The position numbers and the translations under genes were made by a program. From NCBI RefSeq assembly GCF_001584335.1, contig NZ_LSBB01000020.1, positions 186,001 to 250,000 on the forward strand: a stretch of DNA of 64,000 bases, given 5' to 3'. The notes under the pieces are model-generated. The model made no database searches and was not told the DNA's origin. It worked only from the letters and a program-made list of their open reading frames with translations. This document shows positions 36,652 to 45,533 of this stretch, piece by piece (position 1 is the first letter of the stretch; each line of letters begins with the position of its first letter). The DNA comes from Bacillus atrophaeus (GTDB taxonomy: Bacteria; Bacillota; Bacilli; Bacillales; Bacillaceae).

Positions 36652-37044
36652 AATGATTCAAACGAAGGCATCACGCTTGGAATTGCTCTGGTCAGCTCGG
36701 CGAACGACGAATTTCCGGATCGAGATGCGACCCGCTGGAAGTATTGAAAACCTATTTTAATAGAATCAGATATGTGCATGTAAAGGACGTAAGAAAGGAT
36801 ATTTTTTATGAGGTTCAAGAAAAAATCTGGATTTCCGGCAGGCTGTCCGTAAAGGGTTTTTACGGTGCCGGGGACGGAGACTTTGATGTTGCGCCCATTG
36901 TGAAATAGCTGGCGGAAAAGGCGGTACAGCAGCTGGGCCATCGTTGAAGCGGAACAGAGCCCGGCGATCTATGATCCTTATGATTATGCTAAACGTGCAA
37001 AAACATATATGGGCGGTTTGCTTGTTCGTGAACGAAACAGATAG
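36652..37044 (+). pseudogene. Remnant of an IolE-like inosose dehydratase / TIM-barrel isomerase gene
   Basis: No intact frame exists, but fragments read as one family. Near 36657-36720 a frame gives GITLGIALVSSANDEFP, like the N-terminus of IolE-type enzymes (GIAPISWANDDFP). From about 36728 a frame gives DPLEVLKTYFNRIRYVHVKDV and GFYGAGDGDFDVAPIVK, then a stop; a shifted frame continues EAEQSPAIYDPYDYAKRAKTY. These match the IolE C-terminal half (HVKDV, GDG-DF, VEAEQDPA). About 180 middle residues are missing, with at least two further lesions. It sits directly after iolX, hinting at a former small inositol operon. Confidence 0.72.
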
Positions 37045-37094
37045 AGGCATCTCTTTTACGGGCTGACAGTCGAAAAGATTGCCAGCCGCTTGTC

Positions 37095-37595
37095 TTACTG
37101 CTTCAATCCATACAAATATTGGATATAGTCAGTTGCAATTCCTTTATGCCCCAGCTGCCGCAGCATCGCCGTAATATTCCCGCGATGATACGTACCGTGG
37201 TTGATAATATGCTGCATGATTTCTGCGTATGTGGTGTCAAGCGTGCCGTAGTGCTGATGATAAATGGAAAAAGGCTGGTCCAAGTTTTTTTGGCGGGTGA
37301 AAAAATCTCTATACTGCCCGTTTAAGGATAGAAACTGATTTTCAATCGCTTCGAGCTGCCCCCGAATACCTTGAAATTGGCTCAGATCGTCAATAGCGTC
37401 TTGAAAAGAATCTCCTAACAGCGTTCTGAGCCATATATGATCTGTTTGGCACATGTGAAACAGCACTTCATTTATGGAAGAAAAAACACTCTTCGTTTCT
37501 TGATTGGCAATGTCGGCCGGCAGGCTTTTTACGTGTTCAAAAATCCGTTTGTTTGCCCATGTGTGATACTGATAAAGCTGTTCTATATTATTCAT
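37095..37595 (-). CDS. yisT: YisT, DinB/YfiT-family protein
   Basis: The 166-residue four-helix protein begins MNNIEQLYQYHTWANKRIFEHV. Three metal-ligand histidines of the DinB fold are visible: H in EVLFHMCQTDHIWLRT (about residue 48) and two in IINHGTYHRGNITAMLRQLG (about 135). Proteins of this type include bacillithiol transferases and other thiol-linked enzymes. The ATG at 37595 follows GAGGGGAG; the longer frame to 37691 is not needed. The two DinB genes yizA and yisT are similar; I choose yisT from its place after yisS. Confidence 0.82.
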   Translation of the reverse strand: MNNIEQLYQYHTWANKRIFEHVKSLPADIANQETKSVFSSINEVLFHMCQTDHIWLRTLLGDSFQDAIDDLSQFQGIRGQLEAIENQFLSLNGQYRDFFTRQKNLDQPFSIYHQHYGTLDTTYAEIMQHIINHGTYHRGNITAMLRQLGHKGIATDYIQYLYGLKQ

Positions 37596-37627
37596 CTGAC
37601 TCCCCCTCACATTTATTATTCTCTTTT

Positions 37628-38100
37628 TTATTCGGCAATTCCTTTTTTTAAAACAGCAGTGCAGCCCCCCCGCATCACCAAAGCTGAACATTTATTTAAT
37701 ACGATCATCAGTCCTCCGCCCGTATCCAGCGTTTTAAATATTCGCACGGCCAAAACCAGCACGATAAACCAAACCCAAGAAACGGCAATACAAGACAGCG
37801 TATATAACCATTTATCAAGTCCCGTGTACGGAAGCGATTGGTGCCGATCACACCGGCAGTGTCCAAAATGGCGTGCGGATTTAAGAGGGAAACCGCGGCT
37901 TGTTTTTTAGCGCTGAACACGTTCTTTTGCGTCTCATCTGGATTCGGCCGGCTGTGCCATGTCACCCAGCCCATATAAGCAAGAAACAAAAATCCGCACG
38001 TAAGCATGATCGTTTCAAAGACGGGAATCTGCTGCACAACAACATCCTGCCGAACTGTGCTTTCAAAACAGCGGAGACAAGAAATGATTCGGCTGACAAC
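37628..38100 (-). pseudogene. yisU: Broken yisU, LysE/ArgO-type amino acid exporter
   Basis: On the minus strand, IPVFETIMLTCGFLFLAYMGWVTW and then AAVSLLNPHAILDTAGVIGTN are clear LysE/ArgO segments. After GTN the frame is lost (RFRTRDLINGYIRC...), resumes as YLKRWIRAED, and stops; in another frame it continues GGLMIVLNKCSALVM to a stop at 37628. The first 40-60 residues with the start codon are missing. At least two frameshifts plus a 5' truncation make it non-functional. The 5' break meets the truncated end of divergent yisV. Confidence 0.8.
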
Positions 38101-38101
38101 A

Positions 38102-38709
38102 AACGAGCGGATGCCAATCATAGAGGACGATGCGTACGGAGATTTATGGTTTGAAGAAAAGCCGCCGCCCCAATAAAGTCGATGGATAAGGAAGGAAATG
38201 TCCTGTATCTGGGCACGTTATCCAAGACGGTGAGTCCGGGACTTCGCATCGGCTGGGTGACCGGACCTGAACCGGTGATTGAGAGGCTGGCTGATATCAA
38301 AATGCAGACAGATTTCGGTTCAAGCGCTTTGTCCCAGTGGGCTGCGGCAAAGTGGCTGGCAGAAGCTTGTTATGAAGAGCATCTTGCGTGGCTGAGGAAA
38401 GAGCTGAAAGCCAGAAGAGATGCAACGCTCCGTTTTCTGCAGCGATATACGGTAGATATCGCCCGATGGAACGTTACCACAGGCAGTTTTTATATTTGGG
38501 TGACGTTTCATCGGCCGCTCCCTGTCAGACGGTTATTTAACCAGGCGCTGACAAAAAACGTTCTCCTGAATCCCGGTTCAGTATATGATCCAGATGACCG
38601 GCAAAGCTTGCGGCTGTCTTATTCATACGCCGCCCTTCCTGATATCGGGAAGGGCATTAAGGTATTAGCAGAAACGGCGGGGCAATTAATGTCCGAGCAC
38701 ACGAAATAA
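38102..38709 (+). pseudogene. yisV: Broken yisV, MocR-type (GntR/aminotransferase) regulator
   Basis: Only the last 200 or so residues of a protein normally near 470 remain. The first piece reads NERMPIIEDDAYGDLWFEEKPPP and hits a stop at 38174. A one-base shift in a C-run (38168-38171) restores PIKSMDKEGNVLYLGTLSKTVSPGLRIGW, carrying the PLP lysine, and runs to 38709. The winged-helix DNA-binding domain is gone. The 5' break coincides with the 5' break of yisU, so one deletion probably removed both gene starts and the promoter between them. Confidence 0.8.
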
Positions 38710-38719
38710 AAAGGGGCTC

Positions 38720-39358
38720 TTATTTAATGACCGCGCCGAGTGCTCTGGCGAATACGGTGGCCTGTTGCGGAGTTATTTTACAGCCTTTCAGCTTTTCAAG
38801 TGAAACATGAATCTGTTCAAACCGGCAGCTGCTGATGTCCATTTTTTGAAGAGACGTCCCGATAAAGTTTGCGCCCTCCAAGTCACACGAATCAAAATGT
38901 GTGTGCTGCAAGACAGCGTCATTGCATTCACATTGCAAAAGTGAACATTGATCAAAACGAACCTGCTTCATATTAGAAAAAAGGAACGAACTGAAATTGG
39001 CGGGGCACTGGCTGAACAAAACATTCCGCATGGTTGCTTCTGCCAAATTGATTCCTAGTAGCTTTGACTGTCTCCATTCGGTTCTGTGGATAATAGCGCC
39101 GCTAAAATCGGCATTTGACAGATCGCACTTTTCAAACAGCACATCGGTTAATTCAATATTCCGAAATGAGACATCAATAAATTGCACATTTCTGAAAACC
39201 ACCTGATCTGCGCATATTCTTTCAATGTCTTCCTCAATGATCGAACAATTTTCAATCAGGCACATCTCGAGTTGATCATCTTGCGTCAGCCCCTCGCCGA
39301 AGCTTGCTGCTGTAAGGGTTTCCGGAATTCGGGGTTTTTGAATGGTGCTTGTATTCAT
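38720..39358 (-). CDS. yisX: YisX, pentapeptide-repeat protein
   Basis: The 212-residue protein has tandem A(D/N)LXX-type pentapeptide repeats from about residue 45 to 190 (FRNVQFIDVSFRNIELTDV, FEKCDLSNADFSGAIIHRT, CDLEGANFIGTSL). Such repeats form a right-handed quadrilateral beta helix, sometimes mimicking DNA as in the Qnr and MfpA gyrase protectors. The length equals B. subtilis YisX. Its own target is unknown. It lies between broken yisV and a gene fragment and looks intact. Confidence 0.88.
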   Translation of the reverse strand: MNTSTIQKPRIPETLTAASFGEGLTQDDQLEMCLIENCSIIEEDIERICADQVVFRNVQFIDVSFRNIELTDVLFEKCDLSNADFSGAIIHRTEWRQSKLLGINLAEATMRNVLFSQCPANFSSFLFSNMKQVRFDQCSLLQCECNDAVLQHTHFDSCDLEGANFIGTSLQKMDISSCRFEQIHVSLEKLKGCKITPQQATVFARALGAVIK

Positions 39359-39502
39359 CTGATGACATCCTTTACTGATCTTGCGGCAAGATACTCCGCT
39401 GAGACATTTTTTTAGAGTTTGATAATAAATTGCAAAGCTATGCGATACATATAATTAAATGAGTGCCTTTTAAAAAAGCTGGTGAAGTTAACCGCGGCAG
39501 CC

Positions 39503-39661
39503 ATGCAGCTGGAAGCGGTCATTAAAACAGGGAGCTCCAAGCAGGCTGAATACAGAGCGAAGTTTTATAACGATAAAGCTTTGACAGTTCAACCGGCCGA
39601 GAATATCAGCATGTTTACTGTGTTTAATGGCGGTTCGTCCCGCTTATTTCTAAAAGCATAA
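39503..39661 (+). pseudogene. Short gene fragment of unknown origin upstream of yisY
   Basis: An open frame gives MQLEAVIKTGSSKQAEYRAK, then FYNDKALTVQPAENISMFTV and a short tail to a stop. Base composition looks coding, but there is no ribosome site and nothing matching before it. It may be the 3' remnant of a larger gene; I do not recognise the family. The rest of the 39359-39727 gap is AT-rich, with a GACAGGAGG ribosome site for yisY at its end. Confidence 0.35.
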
Positions 39662-39727
39662 TGGGAAGGTCCTTTTACGTCAAGGGGCGGCGGATGATCA
39701 CTGGGGAACATGACAGGAGGTTTTAAA

Positions 39728-40531
39728 ATGGGGCATTACATTCAAACGGAAGAGCATGTGACGCTATTTGTGGAAGATATCGGTTCGGGCCGGCCGATTG
39801 TCTTTTTGCATGGCTGGCCGTTGAATCACCAGATGTACGAGTATCAAATGAATGAGCTGCCGAAAAGAGGCTTCCGTTTTATCGGCATCGACTTTAGAGG
39901 CTACGGAAAATCTGACCGCCCGTGGACCGGCTATGATTATGACACGATGGCAGATGATGTAAAGGCTGTCATATACACCTTGCAGCTTGAAGATGCCGTG
40001 CTCGCCGGATTTTCAATGGGGGGAGCCATCGCCATCCGTTACATGTCGAGGCACGACGAAGCAGATATTAAGAAGCTGATTCTGATGGGAGCCGCGGCGC
40101 CTGCGTTTACAAAGCGGCCGTATTACCCGTATGGCTTCTTGAAAAAAGACGTCGACGACTTGATTGTCCAATTCAGAAATGACCGACCGAAAGCACTTGC
40201 AGATTTCGGGCAATTATTTTTTGAAAAGCATATCTCGCCGGAATTCAGGCAATGGTTTCAGGAGCTGAATCTGAATGCTTCCCCCTATGGCACGATTCAT
40301 TCCGCTATAGCTTTGAGAGATGAGGATTTAAGAAAAGAGCTCGGAGACATTAAGGTGCCGACTCTCATTATGCACGGCGTCAAGGATAAGGTATGTCCGT
40401 TTGATTTCGCCAGAGAAATGAAACGCGGCATCAAACAAGCCAAATTAATTCCGTTTGAAGAAAGCGGCCATGGGCTCTTTTTTGACGAGAAAGAAAAATT
40501 AAATAATGAAATCATGCGGTTTTCAAGGTAA
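39728..40531 (+). CDS. yisY: YisY, alpha/beta hydrolase (cofactor-free haloperoxidase type)
   Basis: The 267-residue protein is a complete alpha/beta hydrolase. It shows PIVFLHGWPLNHQMY (oxyanion region), the nucleophile elbow LAGFSMGGAIAIRY with Ser near residue 97, the acid in LIMHGVKDKVCPFD near 220 and the histidine in EESGHGLFFDE near 248. It is closest to the non-heme chloroperoxidase/aryl esterase group. GACAGGAGG precedes the ATG at 39728; the ATG at 39710 lies upstream of that site. Natural substrate unknown. Confidence 0.9.
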   Translation: MGHYIQTEEHVTLFVEDIGSGRPIVFLHGWPLNHQMYEYQMNELPKRGFRFIGIDFRGYGKSDRPWTGYDYDTMADDVKAVIYTLQLEDAVLAGFSMGGAIAIRYMSRHDEADIKKLILMGAAAPAFTKRPYYPYGFLKKDVDDLIVQFRNDRPKALADFGQLFFEKHISPEFRQWFQELNLNASPYGTIHSAIALRDEDLRKELGDIKVPTLIMHGVKDKVCPFDFAREMKRGIKQAKLIPFEESGHGLFFDEKEKLNNEIMRFSR

Positions 40532-40541
40532 AGCGCGAAAA

Positions 40542-40569
40542 AACCCGATGTAAGGATTCGGGTTCTTTT
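40542..40569. terminator. Terminator between convergent yisY and yisZ
   Basis: AACCCGA (40542-40548) pairs with TCGGGTT (40558-40564), with A-run before and CTTTTC after. Confidence 0.75.
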
Positions 40570-40576
40570 CACACGT

Positions 40577-41176
40577 TTATATGATTCCTTTAGTATGCAG
40601 TTCATGAATGATCAAGTCTGCTGCATCCGCAATGGATATTTTATCTGATTCAATCGTCAGATCAGGCGAAAGCGGAGCTTCATAAGGAGAGTCGATTCCC
40701 GTGAAATGTTTGATTTCTCCGCTCCTCGCTTTTTTGTAAAGCCCTTTAGGATCGCGTTCTTCGCAAATATTCAGGGGGCATTTGATATAAATTTCAAAAA
40801 ATTCTTCTTGAGGAAATTTCTCTTTAACCATCTTTCGGTCTTCTCTGAATGGAGAGATAAAAGCCGTTAGGATAATCTGGCCGCTATCTACAAAGAGCTT
40901 TGCAACCTCTCCGATCCGCCGGATGTTTTCTACTCTGTCTTCGGCACGGAAGCCAAGGTCTTGGTTCAAACCGTGCCGGATGTTGTCACCGTCGAGCACG
41001 TAGCTTTGTATGCCTCGTTCATACAGCTTTTCATCAACCGCATTGGCCATCACGGATTTACCTGAGCCTGATAAGCCGGTAAACCAAAGAACACAGCTTT
41101 TGTGCCGATTTAACTTTTGCCTGTCAGCTTTCATCACAGCCGTGGGGTGCCAGACGATATGCTGGTTATTGCTCAT
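40577..41176 (-). CDS. yisZ: YisZ, adenylylsulfate (APS) kinase
   Basis: APS kinase phosphorylates adenylylsulfate with ATP to form PAPS. The 199-residue protein has the P-loop [14 protein letters not shown] (about residue 35), [27 protein letters not shown] and [13 protein letters not shown], all standard for CysC. Its start overlaps the end of yitA by 11 bases. It is the last gene of a minus-strand set yitB-yitA-yisZ for sulfate activation and reduction. Confidence 0.94.
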   Translation of the reverse strand: MSNNQHIVWHPTAVMKADRQKLNRHKSCVLWFTGLSGSGKSVMANAVDEKLYERGIQSYVLDGDNIRHGLNQDLGFRAEDRVENIRRIGEVAKLFVDSGQIILTAFISPFREDRKMVKEKFPQEEFFEIYIKCPLNICEERDPKGLYKKARSGEIKHFTGIDSPYEAPLSPDLTIESDKISIADAADLIIHELHTKGII

Positions 41177-42341
41177 GATGGACCTCCGTTATATGCTGGA
41201 TGGCAATCGGCTTTTGATGCAGACCTTTCATCAGGACATTGGCAACTTCCGGCCTGCTGAATTCTTTAGGGAGCTTTTTGCCTTGGCGCAGCAGTTCTCT
41301 TACTTTTGTTCCGGATAAGTGAATGTGGTCTCTCGCACTGTGGGGGCAAGTTTTAGAGGTGCCCATGTTTCCGCATTTCCGGCAATAAAAGCTATGCTCG
41401 AAGAACAGCGGCTTAATGCCCAGCTCCTCTTCAGTAAATGATTGGAATATCTGTTGCGCGTCATACGTGCCGTAGTAGCTGCCGACACCCGCGTGATCGC
41501 GGCCGACGATAAAATGCGTACACCCGTAATTTTTTCGGACGAGAGCATGGAAAATGGCTTCGCGCGGCCCCGCATAACGCATAGCCGCCGGGAATACCGA
41601 TAACATCACGCGGTCTTTCGGATAATAATGATCAAGCAATACTTGATAGCTCTCCATCCTGATATCACTTGGTATATCATCTGCTTTTGTTTCTCCGACA
41701 AGCGGATGGAGCAGCAAGCCATCTGTTATTTCTAGCGCCGATTTTTGGATATATTCGTGCGCTCTGTGAACGGGGTTGCGGGTTTGAAAGCCGACGATAG
41801 TTTTCCAGCCTAGTTTATCAAAAGCGGCCCTTGTATCGGCCGGGGTGCAATAGAACTGTTCAAACGCTTTTTCAGGCAGGCGGCTTGCGGTGATAGGGCC
41901 GCCGATATAAGTGCCGGGCCGCTCCAGCAATTTTTTAACGCCCGGATGAGCGGGGTCATCCGTTTGAAAAACAGACAGAGCTTCCTGAATCTTATCGGGC
42001 TGATAGATATCGGTAACGGTCATGGTTCCATAAGGAACTGTATCTTTCACCAATGCAACCTTTTCGCCAATGGACAACTGCTTTGCGGTTTCTTCATTGA
42101 CAGGCAGCGTGACCGGCAAACTCCATGGCAGACCGTCTGCCAAACGCATTTCTTTCACAACAGATTGGTAGTCTTTCTCCCCTAGAAATCCCGTTAACGG
42201 ACTATACCCTCCAATGGCGATCAGCTCAAGGTCGCTCAATGCCAGCTGATCAAGCTCGGCTTCGCATACACAACCTTCAAAAGAGCATTCACGATCCACC
42301 CGGTTTATTAAAATCCCTCCATGAGGCTCATTTACATTCAC
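41166..42341 (-). CDS. yitA: YitA, sulfate adenylyltransferase (ATP sulfurylase)
   Basis: ATP sulfurylase joins sulfate and ATP to make APS. The 391-residue protein has the family motifs [35 protein letters not shown] with the QTRNPxHxxHE active site, [34 protein letters not shown], and a zinc-type CRKCGNM...CPHS near residue 330. The GTG start at 42341 is nine bases after GGAGG; a longer frame to 42494 invades yitB. It is a second sulfurylase beside the main sat of the cysteine operon in B. subtilis. Confidence 0.93.
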   Translation of the reverse strand: MNVNEPHGGILINRVDRECSFEGCVCEAELDQLALSDLELIAIGGYSPLTGFLGEKDYQSVVKEMRLADGLPWSLPVTLPVNEETAKQLSIGEKVALVKDTVPYGTMTVTDIYQPDKIQEALSVFQTDDPAHPGVKKLLERPGTYIGGPITASRLPEKAFEQFYCTPADTRAAFDKLGWKTIVGFQTRNPVHRAHEYIQKSALEITDGLLLHPLVGETKADDIPSDIRMESYQVLLDHYYPKDRVMLSVFPAAMRYAGPREAIFHALVRKNYGCTHFIVGRDHAGVGSYYGTYDAQQIFQSFTEEELGIKPLFFEHSFYCRKCGNMGTSKTCPHSARDHIHLSGTKVRELLRQGKKLPKEFSRPEVANVLMKGLHQKPIAIQHITEVHHEQ

Positions 42342-42396
42342 TTGGTAAAACCTCCATCTTTTAAGGTTCATTTTGATTATTTCTGTATGAGTTAGA

Positions 42397-43107
42397 TTAC
42401 TCCAGGTGCAGTCCGCACTCCGTTTTTTCGCGCCCGGCCCACCTTCCCGCTCTTTCATCATGCGGATTGGAAGAAGGCAATGTACACATTTCACAGCCTA
42501 TGCTCGGGTAATTTTGATCGTGCAGCTTGTTGTACGGCAGATCGTTGAGCTGAATGTAATTCCACACGTCATTCCATGTCCAGTGAATAAGAGGGCAGAT
42601 TTTAATTAATTTAAATTTTTGGTCTCTGTTGATGAATTTGACATGTTTTCTTGCAGGTGATTGTTCCCGTCGCAGCCCTGAAATCCATGCATCCATTCCC
42701 GATAAGTGTTTTTGCAAAGGCTCGATTTTTCGCATATGGCAGCACAAATTCGGATTGTGTTTCCACAGCTCGCTGCCATATGTCTTTTCCTGGTCCTTTA
42801 CACTCAGAGCGGGCTCGAGAAGCTGAATGGTAAACCCGGGATATCTGTTCTTGGCTGTTTCAATGAGTTCGTACGTTTCTTTAAAATGCAGTCCTGTATC
42901 CAAAAAAATAATGTGCGCACTTTTATTGATCTTAGAGATCAAATCAAGAAGCACCATTCCCTCAGCGCCGAAACTGCAGGCATATACGATCTGATTCCCA
43001 TAAGTCCGAAAAGCCCATTTCAGAACATCAAGTTCGTCGATGAGCTTTGCCGTTATATCATTTGCAGCCGTGCCACTCCATGTTTCATAGGTGATGTGTT
43101 CGCTCAA
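42397..43107 (-). CDS. yitB: YitB, PAPS/APS reductase
   Basis: The enzyme reduces PAPS (or APS) to sulfite with thioredoxin. The 236-residue protein has the PP-loop-like [15 protein letters not shown], the cysteine pair CCHMRKIEP near residue 128, the pair CEMCTLPS near 210 and the catalytic ECGLH at the very end. Both cysteine pairs form the [4Fe-4S] site of the APS-type reductases. The TTG start at 43107 follows GGAGGG. It is the first gene of yitB-yitA-yisZ. No sulfite reductase gene is adjacent. Confidence 0.93.
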   Translation of the reverse strand: MSEHITYETWSGTAANDITAKLIDELDVLKWAFRTYGNQIVYACSFGAEGMVLLDLISKINKSAHIIFLDTGLHFKETYELIETAKNRYPGFTIQLLEPALSVKDQEKTYGSELWKHNPNLCCHMRKIEPLQKHLSGMDAWISGLRREQSPARKHVKFINRDQKFKLIKICPLIHWTWNDVWNYIQLNDLPYNKLHDQNYPSIGCEMCTLPSSNPHDERAGRWAGREKTECGLHLE

Positions 43108-43316
43108 CTTTATTCCCTCCGCTCCTGAAACTCTTCGTTTGTTCTCTGAACTATAGATTAAGTTATAGGCAGACTATTCACCTTTTCCTTAAATGTTCTT
43201 GGTTTTTACTCCGTATCTTTCATAGATTGGAAGGGAGGCGGGGAACCAATAGGCGGTTTGATGAATATACTTTTTTGACTTGACCGCAATGTTTATTGCC
43301 TGAAGGGAGGGGTAGG
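43108..43316. other. Divergent yitB-yitC control region
   Basis: About 210 AT-rich bases between the two sulfur gene sets. TATAGT and similar -10-like words occur for yitB on the minus strand, and GAATATA (43263-43269) could be a sigma-E -35 for yitC, but I cannot pin down a complete promoter. No riboswitch or ORF seen. Confidence 0.4.
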
Positions 43317-44009
43317 ATGCCGGTTACGATTTATCAGGGAAATGATTATTCGCCCGCCCCGGCAGACATCAATATCGTAATTGATGTGATCAGAGCATTC
43401 ACCGTCGCCCATTATGCTTTTATCGGAGGGGCGAAGAAGATTCTATTAGTCAGAACAACGAAAGAAGCATTTCGTCTGAAAAAAACATACCCGGATTATC
43501 TATTAACGGGGGAGGTGAATGGCGTCGGGATCAAAGGATTTGATTTAGATAACTCTCCTAAACGTGCGGCGGGACATGATATGGCGGGGAAGACGCTCAT
43601 TCAAAAAACAACTAACGGCGTAAACGCGGCATTGCACGCATTACAGGCTGAACACATTCTGGTCACCGGTTTTTCGAATGCGAAAACAACGGCGGAATAT
43701 GCCGCTGCACTTAGCCGCCGGCAAAAGGAGCCCGTGATCAACATCATAGCTTCCCACCCGACAGGTGATGATGATATGGCCTGCGCCGAATATATCAAAG
43801 ACATCATTGAAGGCAAGCAGACGATCGCACCCGCTGAGGCCGTTATGAGAATCAAAAACTCTCATGTTGCCGAGAAGTTTTTCGATCGTGAGAATCCATT
43901 GTTTGATCCGGACGATATCACTTATTGCATAAAAGAAATACCGGGCCATTTTGTGATGAAAATCAATCCGGAAAAAGAAGTACCAATGATTGAGAGGGTT
44001 ATAATATGA
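43317..44009 (+). CDS. yitC: YitC, 2-phosphosulfolactate phosphatase (ComB type)
   Basis: ComB-type phosphatases convert (R)-2-phospho-3-sulfolactate to sulfolactate, a Mg-dependent step. The 230-residue protein has INIVIDVIRAFTVAHYAF near residue 20, LTGEVNGVGIKGFDLDNSP, IQKTTNGVNA and SHPTGDDDMACAEYI, matching the ComB family. The ATG at 43317 is six bases after GGGAGG. It overlaps yitD by four bases (ATGA). Spores of B. subtilis accumulate 3-sulfolactate, and these genes are mother-cell expressed there. Confidence 0.92.
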   Translation: MPVTIYQGNDYSPAPADINIVIDVIRAFTVAHYAFIGGAKKILLVRTTKEAFRLKKTYPDYLLTGEVNGVGIKGFDLDNSPKRAAGHDMAGKTLIQKTTNGVNAALHALQAEHILVTGFSNAKTTAEYAAALSRRQKEPVINIIASHPTGDDDMACAEYIKDIIEGKQTIAPAEAVMRIKNSHVAEKFFDRENPLFDPDDITYCIKEIPGHFVMKINPEKEVPMIERVII

Positions 44010-44764
44010 ATCATTTCACGCTTGATTTGCCATTGAGAACAATCAAACCTAGAAAAACCGGCCTGACCATTTTAATTGATAATGGCTATCCACTGCGTTT
44101 TTTTAAAGATTCAATCGAAGGAGCGGCCGATTATATTGATTTTGTCAAATTCGGCTGGGGGACATCGTTGATTACGAAAGATTTGGAGGAGAAGATCAGC
44201 TGCCTGAAAGAGAATGACGTGAAGTACTTCTTCGGAGGCACACTATTTGAAAAGTATGCAAGCCAGAAAAAGGTCGATGAATTTTATCGGTACTGTATAT
44301 CATACGGCTGTGAGTATATTGAAATATCAAACGGAACAATCCCGATAACCAATAAAGAAAAAGCGGCATACATTACAGATTTTTCGCGTGAATTTAATGT
44401 ATTCAGTGAAGTGGGAAGCAAGGATAATGTGATATCGAATCAGCAAGGGCCGGAAGAGTGGATCGAATCTATTCTCGAAGATATAGAAGCCGGTTCTGAA
44501 AAAGTCATAACGGAAGCAAGAGAGAGCGGAACAGGAGGCCTGTGCTCCAGTAATGGAGATATCCGGTTTCAGATAACTGATGATATCTTATCTTCCGGAA
44601 TTGATATCAACAAACTGATTTTTGAAGCCCCAAATAAAACGCTTCAAACAGGTTTTATCCAAAAAGCCGGTCCCAATGTGAACATGGCCAATATTTCATT
44701 TCAAGATGTGATTTCTTTAGAAACTTTGCGGCTGGGATTGCGATCCGATACTTTCTATCTGTAA
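44006..44764 (+). CDS. yitD: YitD, phosphosulfolactate synthase (ComA type)
   Basis: ComA adds sulfite to phosphoenolpyruvate to make 2-phospho-3-sulfolactate. The 252-residue TIM-barrel protein has PRKTGLTILIDNGYPLRFF, DFVKFGWGTSLI, KYFFGGTLFEKY, CEYIEISNGTIPI, VFSEVGSKD and VITEARESGTGG, the standard ComA motifs. It is coupled to yitC. Its substrate sulfite is the product of the divergent YitB, which links the two gene sets into one possible pathway. Confidence 0.94.
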   Translation: MNHFTLDLPLRTIKPRKTGLTILIDNGYPLRFFKDSIEGAADYIDFVKFGWGTSLITKDLEEKISCLKENDVKYFFGGTLFEKYASQKKVDEFYRYCISYGCEYIEISNGTIPITNKEKAAYITDFSREFNVFSEVGSKDNVISNQQGPEEWIESILEDIEAGSEKVITEARESGTGGLCSSNGDIRFQITDDILSSGIDINKLIFEAPNKTLQTGFIQKAGPNVNMANISFQDVISLETLRLGLRSDTFYL

Positions 44765-44779
44765 AAGAAGCGGCTTAAG

Positions 44780-44810
44780 GGCTCTCGTTTCAGAAGGGAG
44801 AGCCTTTAGA
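44780..44810. terminator. Hairpin between convergent yitD and yitE
   Basis: GGCTCTC (44780-44786) pairs with GAGAGCC (44798-44804); a short T-stretch follows. A moderate terminator for yitD. Confidence 0.65.
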
Positions 44811-44821
44811 GCCTTGCATTA

Positions 44822-45433
44822 TCATTTTTTACGGTACATAGGCGTCAAGAGAGGAAGGGAGGCAAAACGGATTTGATAGATTACATCAATCACTCTCGTG
44901 GAAATTAATTGGCAAATAAGCGCTTGGAACACGATGGCCCAGGCAATAATAGAAGCGGTAATCAAAAAGATCACACAATTTATGGCTAATAAAATATTGC
45001 CGGGATTCCCTCCGCGGTAGATGGAAATCATGAGCGCAAGGGCGCCAAAACCCCCGTTGGAAATTTTGTATTTGTATAAAAGGCCGATGCCAAGCCCTAA
45101 TAAAAGAGACCCGCCTGCCAAATCAAGCCAAAGATTTGCGGCTACATCGGGAAAGGCGGAATCGAAAATCAATACCGAGACAGATGTGACTGTAATAGAG
45201 GCAAGGGTTCCGACAAACGTTCTCATTTCCAGCCATTTCAGGGCGGTGAAAAGCATGGACACATTCACAGCCCAAACCGAAATGCCATGCGGAATATGAA
45301 ACAAATAGTTGAATAAAACGGCAACGCCAGCCGCTCCACCTGAAGGGATATCATGAGGGAATAAAAACAAGGACATGCCAAGCCCTTGTAAAACGCCTCC
45401 TGCAAGAATCATACATATCATTTTTACTTTCAT
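44822..45433 (-). CDS. yitE: YitE, YitT/YczE-like membrane protein
   Basis: The 203-residue protein has five hydrophobic segments. It carries [29 protein letters not shown], the same design as the N-terminal DUF161 membrane part of YitT (LFLIPADVYASGFTGVAQLL), and [15 protein letters not shown] in mid-protein. It lacks the soluble C-terminal DUF2179 domain of YitT. AAAGGAGCGG precedes the ATG. Function unknown; convergent with yitD. Confidence 0.85.
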   Translation of the reverse strand: MKVKMICMILAGGVLQGLGMSLFLFPHDIPSGGAAGVAVLFNYLFHIPHGISVWAVNVSMLFTALKWLEMRTFVGTLASITVTSVSVLIFDSAFPDVAANLWLDLAGGSLLLGLGIGLLYKYKISNGGFGALALMISIYRGGNPGNILLAINCVIFLITASIIAWAIVFQALICQLISTRVIDVIYQIRFASLPLLTPMYRKK

Positions 45434-45504
45434 GAGCCGCTCCTTTAAAAAAGACTCGTCCGTTGTTTATATTTTATGAGGCTGTCCTTTTATTATGTCA
45501 AAAT

Positions 45505-45533
45505 AAAAGAGGTTCAGCCTAATAGGCTGAACC
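45505..45533 (-). terminator. Terminator of yitG-yitF
   Basis: On the minus strand GGTTCAGCC..GGCTGAACC (45533-45525 with 45519-45511) is followed by TCTTTTATTTT. The stem includes the yitF stop codon. Confidence 0.8.

Noticed and set aside
36498-36941. A 147-residue minus-strand frame across the end of iolX
   Set aside because: It runs antisense to iolX and the IolE-like remnant; no family match or ribosome site.
42342-42494. Long N-terminal extension of YitA
   Set aside because: It overlaps the 3' end of yitB; a GTG with a strong GGAGG site gives the normal start.
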